From positions 186,001-250,000 of the forward strand of contig JACKJP010000006.1 of the NCBI GenBank assembly GCA_020637895.1: DNA of 64,000 bases, given 5' to 3'. Positions within the stretch are counted from its first letter, which is position 1; each line of letters starts with the position of its first letter. Origin of the DNA: Rhodobiaceae bacterium. GTDB taxonomy: Bacteria > Pseudomonadota > Alphaproteobacteria > Rhizobiales > Tepidamorphaceae. A model generated the notes under the pieces. The model did not search any database. It was not told the origin of the DNA and worked only from the letters and a program-made list of their open reading frames with translations. This document shows positions 59,946 to 64,000 of the stretch, piece after piece. A program made the translations under genes and the position numbers.

Positions 59946-60887
59946 ATGGTGGCGAAGGGACAACCGTTATATCTCATTGAGGCGTTCCTGGAGACGCTTG
60001 CGGCCGAGCGCGGCGCCGCCGTCAACACGCTTGAGGCCTACAGAAGCGATCTGCTCGATTTTTCAGGTTTTGCCGCCCGCAGGGGCGAGGATGCCGGGAA
60101 TGCCGGTACCGAGCTGATAAGGGCTTATCTCGGCGATCTCGATGGGCGAGGTTTTACCGGCACATCGGTTGCCCGCAGGCTTTCGGCAATCCGGCAGTTC
60201 TTCAGGTTTCTGGTCGACGAACGACATCGAGACGACGATCCGACCGGTGTTGTCGAGACGCCGCGTCGCGGCCGTCCTCTCCCGAAAATACTGTCGAGGG
60301 AGGATGTCGAAGCGTTGCTGGCAAGGGCGGCACTGGAAGCTGAAGCCGGTGAGGCGGGTTCGGTCCGGATGATGGCGCTCTGCGAACTTCTCTATGCAAC
60401 CGGGCTTCGGGTTTCTGAACTGGTGGCGCTGCCGGCCGGCGCCGCGCGCGCGGCCGGGCGCGTGGTGATGGTGCGCGGCAAGGGCGGGCGCGAGCGGATC
60501 GTTCCGCTGACGCAAGCCGCGCGCGACGCCGTTGCAGTCTGGGACAGAATAAGAAAAGAGAGCCATCCCCAGTCGCGCCACCTGTTTCCCGCCGAGGGTG
60601 CGAGCGGGCACCTCAGCCGGCAGGTCTTCGCCCGCGACCTCAAGGCGCTCGCGGCGCGCGCGGGTATCGATACAAGGCGGATATCGCCGCATGTCGTGCG
60701 GCATGCATTCGCCAGCCACCTGCTGGAGAACGGCGCCGATCTGAGGATCGTCCAGCAATTGCTAGGCCATGCCGATATCGCAACGACGCAGATTTATACC
60801 CATGTCATGCAGGAGAGGCTGCGTGCCGTGGTGGAGGCATACCATCCGCTGGCGGCAGAGAGTGACGATACAGGCAGCACTTCTTGA
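59946..60887 (+). CDS. xerD: Tyrosine recombinase XerD
   Basis: A 313-residue recombinase of normal XerD length. The N-terminal SAM-like domain binds the core site. Catalytic residues: Arg155 in GLRVSEL, Lys179 (RGKG), His249 and Arg252 (HVVRH), His275, and the nucleophile Tyr284 in IYTHV. It works with XerC at dif to resolve chromosome dimers. Its chromosomal setting beside aroK and accA, and normal form, make it a housekeeping protein, not the integrase of the islets. Confidence 0.94.
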   Translation: MVAKGQPLYLIEAFLETLAAERGAAVNTLEAYRSDLLDFSGFAARRGEDAGNAGTELIRAYLGDLDGRGFTGTSVARRLSAIRQFFRFLVDERHRDDDPTGVVETPRRGRPLPKILSREDVEALLARAALEAEAGEAGSVRMMALCELLYATGLRVSELVALPAGAARAAGRVVMVRGKGGRERIVPLTQAARDAVAVWDRIRKESHPQSRHLFPAEGASGHLSRQVFARDLKALAARAGIDTRRISPHVVRHAFASHLLENGADLRIVQQLLGHADIATTQIYTHVMQERLRAVVEAYHPLAAESDDTGSTS

Positions 60888-61007
60888 CTCATCGGCGTGT
60901 GCGGTTCAGTGTCCGCGCCGCCCGGAGGATAGCGCCGTCTTGAACGTGCAGGACATGCGAAACCGACAGCGCAAACGCAGGCAAAAATGTTAGAACGCTC
61001 AGGCCAG

Positions 61008-61964
61008 ATGAAGTCCTATCTCGAATTTGAAGACCCGGTCGCCGAACTGGATGGCCGCATCGCGGAGTTGCGCGCAATCGGCGATGACGATGACCGCGGC
61101 AATATTTCCGCCGAAATCGAGAGGCTTGAGAAGAAAGCGTCGCAGACGCTGGTCGAAATCTACCAGAAGCTGACGCCCTGGCAGAAGACGCAGGTCGCGC
61201 GTCATCCGATGCGGCCGCATTTCGTCGATTATCTCAAGGCGCTGATCAGCGACTTCACGCCGCTCGCCGGCGACCGCAACTATGCCGAAGACGCTGCCAT
61301 CGTTGGCGGGATTGGCCGGTTCAAGGGCGCTTCGGTCGTCGTCATCGGCCAGGAGAAGGGCAACACGACGGAAACGCGCCTGAAACACAATTTCGGGATG
61401 GCGCGGCCGGAAGGCTATCGCAAGGCCGTGCGGCTGATGTCGCTGGCGGAGCGCTTTTCACTGCCCGTGCTCTGCTTCGTCGATACCGCCGGAGCCTATC
61501 CCGGCATCGGCGCGGAAGAACGGGGCCAGGCCGAGGCGATTGCCCGGTCGACAGACGCGTCACTGGCACTCGGCGTGCCCAATATCGCCGTCGTCATCGG
61601 TGAGGGCGGTTCGGGCGGTGCCGTGGCGATCGCTACGGCCAACCGCGTGATGATGCTGGAACACTCGATCTACACGGTGGCCTCGCCGGAAGCCTCGGCT
61701 TCGATCCTCTGGCGCGATTCGACACGTGCCGCCGATGCGGCGACCGCGATGAAGGTGACGGCTCAGGACCTGAAGCGCTTCCACGTGATCGATCAGATCA
61801 TCACCGAGCCGACTGGAGGCGCCCATCGCGATGCGGCGACCGTTATCGGCGATGTCGGAGACGCGATTTCAGCCAATCTGAACGAGCTTTCGGCGATGAG
61901 CCCCGAGGAGATACGCCGTGACAGGCGTCGCAAATTCCTCGCAATGGGCACGCTTGTTGATTAA
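61008..61964 (+). CDS. accA: Acetyl-CoA carboxylase carboxyltransferase subunit alpha
   Basis: A 318-residue enzyme subunit. It starts MKSYLEFEDPVAELDGRIAELR and contains IGRFKGASVVVIGQEKG, FVDTAGAYPGIGAEERGQAEAIA and GEGGSGGAVAIATANRVMMLEHSIYTVASPEASASILWRD, all diagnostic of AccA. With AccD it transfers the carboxyl group from biotin to acetyl-CoA, making malonyl-CoA. ATG 61008 starts at the conserved position. Confidence 0.97.
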   Translation: MKSYLEFEDPVAELDGRIAELRAIGDDDDRGNISAEIERLEKKASQTLVEIYQKLTPWQKTQVARHPMRPHFVDYLKALISDFTPLAGDRNYAEDAAIVGGIGRFKGASVVVIGQEKGNTTETRLKHNFGMARPEGYRKAVRLMSLAERFSLPVLCFVDTAGAYPGIGAEERGQAEAIARSTDASLALGVPNIAVVIGEGGSGGAVAIATANRVMMLEHSIYTVASPEASASILWRDSTRAADAATAMKVTAQDLKRFHVIDQIITEPTGGAHRDAATVIGDVGDAISANLNELSAMSPEEIRRDRRRKFLAMGTLVD

Positions 61965-62138
61965 TCGCAATTCGTGATCTTTGTTGATTTGCTCTATTTT
62001 CCAATGTCGTGCATATTCGGCATCGGCAGTCACGGGGAATTCCGCGGGGAAATCCTTCATTTGGAAACGGTGTCTTAAGGTTAGCGCGATATGAACATCG
62101 CCGGTGGTGATTTTCAGTAACGCGTTCAGGTTCCGCCC

Positions 62139-63470
62139 ATGCCCATTTGCACATCCCGAATCTTCAAGCCTCTCGCCGCGCTCGCGGTGGCGTCCGTACT
62201 TCTGGCGCTGCCGGGCTGCGTCAGTGAAAGCCGCTCGCCCAAGCACCTCAAACCGATCTCCCAGAAGACGCTCTCGATGATGGAAGAGAAGGGGATGGGC
62301 CGGCTCGATCCGATCGTCATCCGTATCTTCAAGGAAGAATCGGAGCTGGAAGTCTGGAAGCGCAACAAGAGCGGGCGCTATGCGCTGCTCAACACCTATC
62401 CGATCTGCGCATGGTCGGGCGTTCTGGGCCCCAAGGTGAAGGAAGGCGACCGGCAGGCGCCGGAAGGCTTCTATACAATCACGCCGGGCCTGATGAACCC
62501 GAATTCCAGCTACTATCTGTCCTTCAACATCGGATACCCGAACGCCTACGACAAAGCCTATGACCGTACCGGTTCGAACCTGATGGTTCATGGTGCCTGC
62601 TCGTCCGCCGGATGTTATTCGATGACCGACGATCAGATTGCCGACATCTATGCGATCGCGCGCGATGCCTTCAAGGGCGGTCAGCGCGCCTTCCAGGTGC
62701 AGGCCTATCCATTCCGCATGACGCCAGAAAATCTTGCCCGTCACCGTAACAATCCGAACATGGCGTTCTGGAAGAACCTGAAGCAGGGTTCGGATCATTT
62801 CGAAGTCACGGGTACGCCGCCGGAAGTCGCGGTATGCGGAAAGAAGTATGTGTTCGACGTGACGCCGGAGAATCCTAAGGCGAAGCTTGAGCCGACCGCT
62901 GCCTGCCCCGTGCTCACGATGCCCGAGGAGTTGCGGATTGCCGTAGCCGACAAGGAAGCGCGCGACGACCAGGCCGTGCAGGTCGCGGTCGCCGAGCTTC
63001 TGTCCAAGCCGGCAGCCGGTGTTTCACAACCGACCATCATGGTTGCGGAAAACGAAGCCAAGAAGCCGGAACCGGCATCTTCTGCGCCCTCCTCGTTCAC
63101 CCTCGCTTCGGCGCTGGGATCTTCAAACAGCGCCGCTTCCGTCAACGACAGCGCCGGAAAGAGCGAAAGCGGGTCATTCCTGTCGCGGATGATGAACGCC
63201 GCCAATCCGCGCAGCTGGGGCGGTCATGAGGGCGCCAAGGTCGAGCGGGCCGTCGTAACCGATGTTCCGATGCCGGCGCCGCGACCTGAACGTACCGCGA
63301 TGTCTTCAGCGCCGGTTCAGATCGAACGGTCGCCGGTTACCGGCTATGCGCCGACGCGTGGCCTTGGCCCGAGGGAGGATAGTCCCTTCGCGGTGTTTGA
63401 GATGTTCACCCAGGTCGGCCGGGCCTGGGCGCCGAGGGATTCGCAGGCGGCGAGGCTGGGTATCCGTTAA
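62139..63470 (+). CDS. YafK-like L,D-transpeptidase lipoprotein
   Basis: A 443-residue protein with a lipoprotein signal (Cys27 in LPGC). The YkuD catalytic motif is HGACSSAGCYSM, with His151 and Cys159, in the YafK/ErfK-type arrangement. It may form or cleave L,D-crosslinks or attach proteins to peptidoglycan. After about residue 250 the sequence is a long Ala/Ser/Pro-rich, probably disordered extension (about 190 residues) not part of the enzyme. The ATG at 62139 follows a 174-base spacer after accA. Confidence 0.9.
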   Translation: MPICTSRIFKPLAALAVASVLLALPGCVSESRSPKHLKPISQKTLSMMEEKGMGRLDPIVIRIFKEESELEVWKRNKSGRYALLNTYPICAWSGVLGPKVKEGDRQAPEGFYTITPGLMNPNSSYYLSFNIGYPNAYDKAYDRTGSNLMVHGACSSAGCYSMTDDQIADIYAIARDAFKGGQRAFQVQAYPFRMTPENLARHRNNPNMAFWKNLKQGSDHFEVTGTPPEVAVCGKKYVFDVTPENPKAKLEPTAACPVLTMPEELRIAVADKEARDDQAVQVAVAELLSKPAAGVSQPTIMVAENEAKKPEPASSAPSSFTLASALGSSNSAASVNDSAGKSESGSFLSRMMNAANPRSWGGHEGAKVERAVVTDVPMPAPRPERTAMSSAPVQIERSPVTGYAPTRGLGPREDSPFAVFEMFTQVGRAWAPRDSQAARLGIR

Positions 63471-63480
63471 GTCGGACCCT

Positions 63481-63500
63481 ACCGCGCGGCCCGCGGTTTC
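63481..63500. terminator. Hairpin between the L,D-transpeptidase and SLC13 genes
   Basis: ACCGCG (63481-63486), CGGCC, CGCGGT (63492-63497), then TTTC on the plus strand. The stem is short; it lies between convergent stops. Confidence 0.45.
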
Positions 63501-63501
63501 A

Positions 63502-64000
63502 CTATAGCGGCCAGAACACCATGATCGCGGGCACGCCGATGGCGACCACCAGGATTTCCAGCGGCAGCCCCATTCGCCAGTAGTCTCCGAACGCATAACC
63601 GCCCGGGCCGAGGATCAGTGTATTGTTCTTGTGCCCGATCGGGGTCAGGAACGCGCAGGACGCCGCCACCGCGACAGCCATCAGGAACGGATCGGGGTTG
63701 GCGCCGAGCCGGTTCGCCACGTCGACGGCGATCGGTGCGGCGATAACGGCGGTAGCGGTGTTGTTGAGAACGTCTGACAGCGTCATCGTCACGATCATGA
63801 GGATCGTGAGCACCGCCCAACTCGGCAGCCCCGACGACAGATTGACGATATTCTGCGCGATCAGGGCCGTGCCGCCAGACTGTTCCAGCGCGGTGCCCAG
63901 CGGAATCATCGAACCCAGCAACACGACTACCGGCCATTCGATTTCCTCATACACCTGCCGCAGCGGCACGATGTCGAAGAGGACATAGGCAATGACGACG
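63502..64000 (-). CDS. SLC13-family permease, C-terminal fragment (cut by window end)
   Basis: The reverse strand is open to the window end and encodes at least 166 residues of a polytopic carrier: VVIAYVLFDIVPLRQ, then PVVVLLGSMIPLGTALEQSGGTALIAQNIV, SDVLNNTATAVIAAPIAVDVA (the conserved Asn-Asn-Thr-Ala signature of SLC13/DASS), and CAFLTPIGHKNNTLILGPGGY. These identify the second half of a divalent-anion:sodium symporter-type permease, possibly with TrkA-C domains upstream that are not visible here. The substrate (dicarboxylate, sulfate or other) cannot be set from this fragment. Confidence 0.87.
   Translation of the reverse strand, partial: VVIAYVLFDIVPLRQVYEEIEWPVVVLLGSMIPLGTALEQSGGTALIAQNIVNLSSGLPSWAVLTILMIVTMTLSDVLNNTATAVIAAPIAVDVANRLGANPDPFLMAVAVAASCAFLTPIGHKNNTLILGPGGYAFGDYWRMGLPLEILVVAIGVPAIMVFWPL

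Noticed and set aside
59946..60887. The tyrosine recombinase as the integrase of the tRNA-Leu islets
   Set aside because: It has canonical XerD length and sits in a housekeeping neighbourhood 36 kb from the islets.
1..64000. CRISPR arrays, rRNA operons, insertion sequences with transposase
   Set aside because: No regularly spaced repeats, no rRNA sequence and no transposase-like frame were found.

Overview
The window reads as a chromosomal segment of an alphaproteobacterium, most likely of the order Hyphomicrobiales (rhizobia and relatives). The clues are an ethylmalonyl-CoA pathway locus (mcd, ccr, ecm), aerobic cobaltochelatase cobS-cobT, a CarD regulator beside a 7Fe ferredoxin and an SUV3-like helicase, the aroK-aroB and xerD-accA neighbourhoods, an Omp25/31-type outer-membrane protein, and candidate EcfG-type (GGAAC-N16/17-CGTT) stress promoters. 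Most of the DNA is GC-rich, tightly packed housekeeping sequence on both strands.

Layout. 1-1450: small stress-type genes (a phospholipase-D-like gene cut by the window edge, a DUF3008 protein, a glycine-zipper lipoprotein, a host-attachment-type protein). 1.6-7.2 kb: the ethylmalonyl-CoA pathway genes, giving acetyl-CoA assimilation without isocitrate lyase. 7.2-17.5 kb: Lrp regulator, outer-membrane barrel, hybrid kinase, AEC carrier, GluQ, an AlkA-type glycosylase, an HNH nuclease, a YqaA/VTT protein, DsbB, an EF-hand protein and a divergent two-component system. 17.6-24.5 kb: tRNA-Leu(CAA) followed by accessory DNA. 24.6-41.5 kb: SDR-DoxX protein, degenerate sensor, D-Ala-D-Ala carboxypeptidase, TusA, acyl-CoA synthetase, chemoreceptor, flippase plus acetyltransferase, CAP lipoprotein, large MscS channel, DUF2066 protein. 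41.6-50.3 kb: tRNA-Arg, nuclease, M48 protease, carD, fdxA, S4 protein, helicase, DUF3108 protein. 50.6-64 kb: rpmB, queuosine-precursor transporter, phytase-like esterase, cobT-cobS, J-domain protein, BolA, CorC, aroB-aroK, a 46-residue membrane protein, xerD, accA, an L,D-transpeptidase and a partial SLC13 permease.

The most unusual part is 17.6-23.8 kb. The last 19 bases of tRNA-Leu recur exactly at 19392-19410 and degenerately (16 of 19) at 23795-23813. Each downstream copy is preceded, 35 or 34 bases earlier, by the same 90-base module (66 of 90 identical without gaps). This is the footprint of two related elements stacked at one tRNA attachment site. Neither carries a recognisable integrase. 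The first islet carries only a secreted trypsin-like protease. The second carries a GntR/FCD regulator, a perfect 15-base palindrome that is a likely operator, an aminoglycoside-phosphotransferase-fold kinase of the acyl-metabolism type, a small helical partner protein and an orphan TRAP solute-binding protein.

Other points to check are an S4-domain gene whose expected start codon is GTT, two tandem perfect dyads in the HNH gene leader, a cluster of three candidate EcfG promoters, and an EF-hand protein divergent from a sensor kinase with an acidic, His-containing periplasmic loop.
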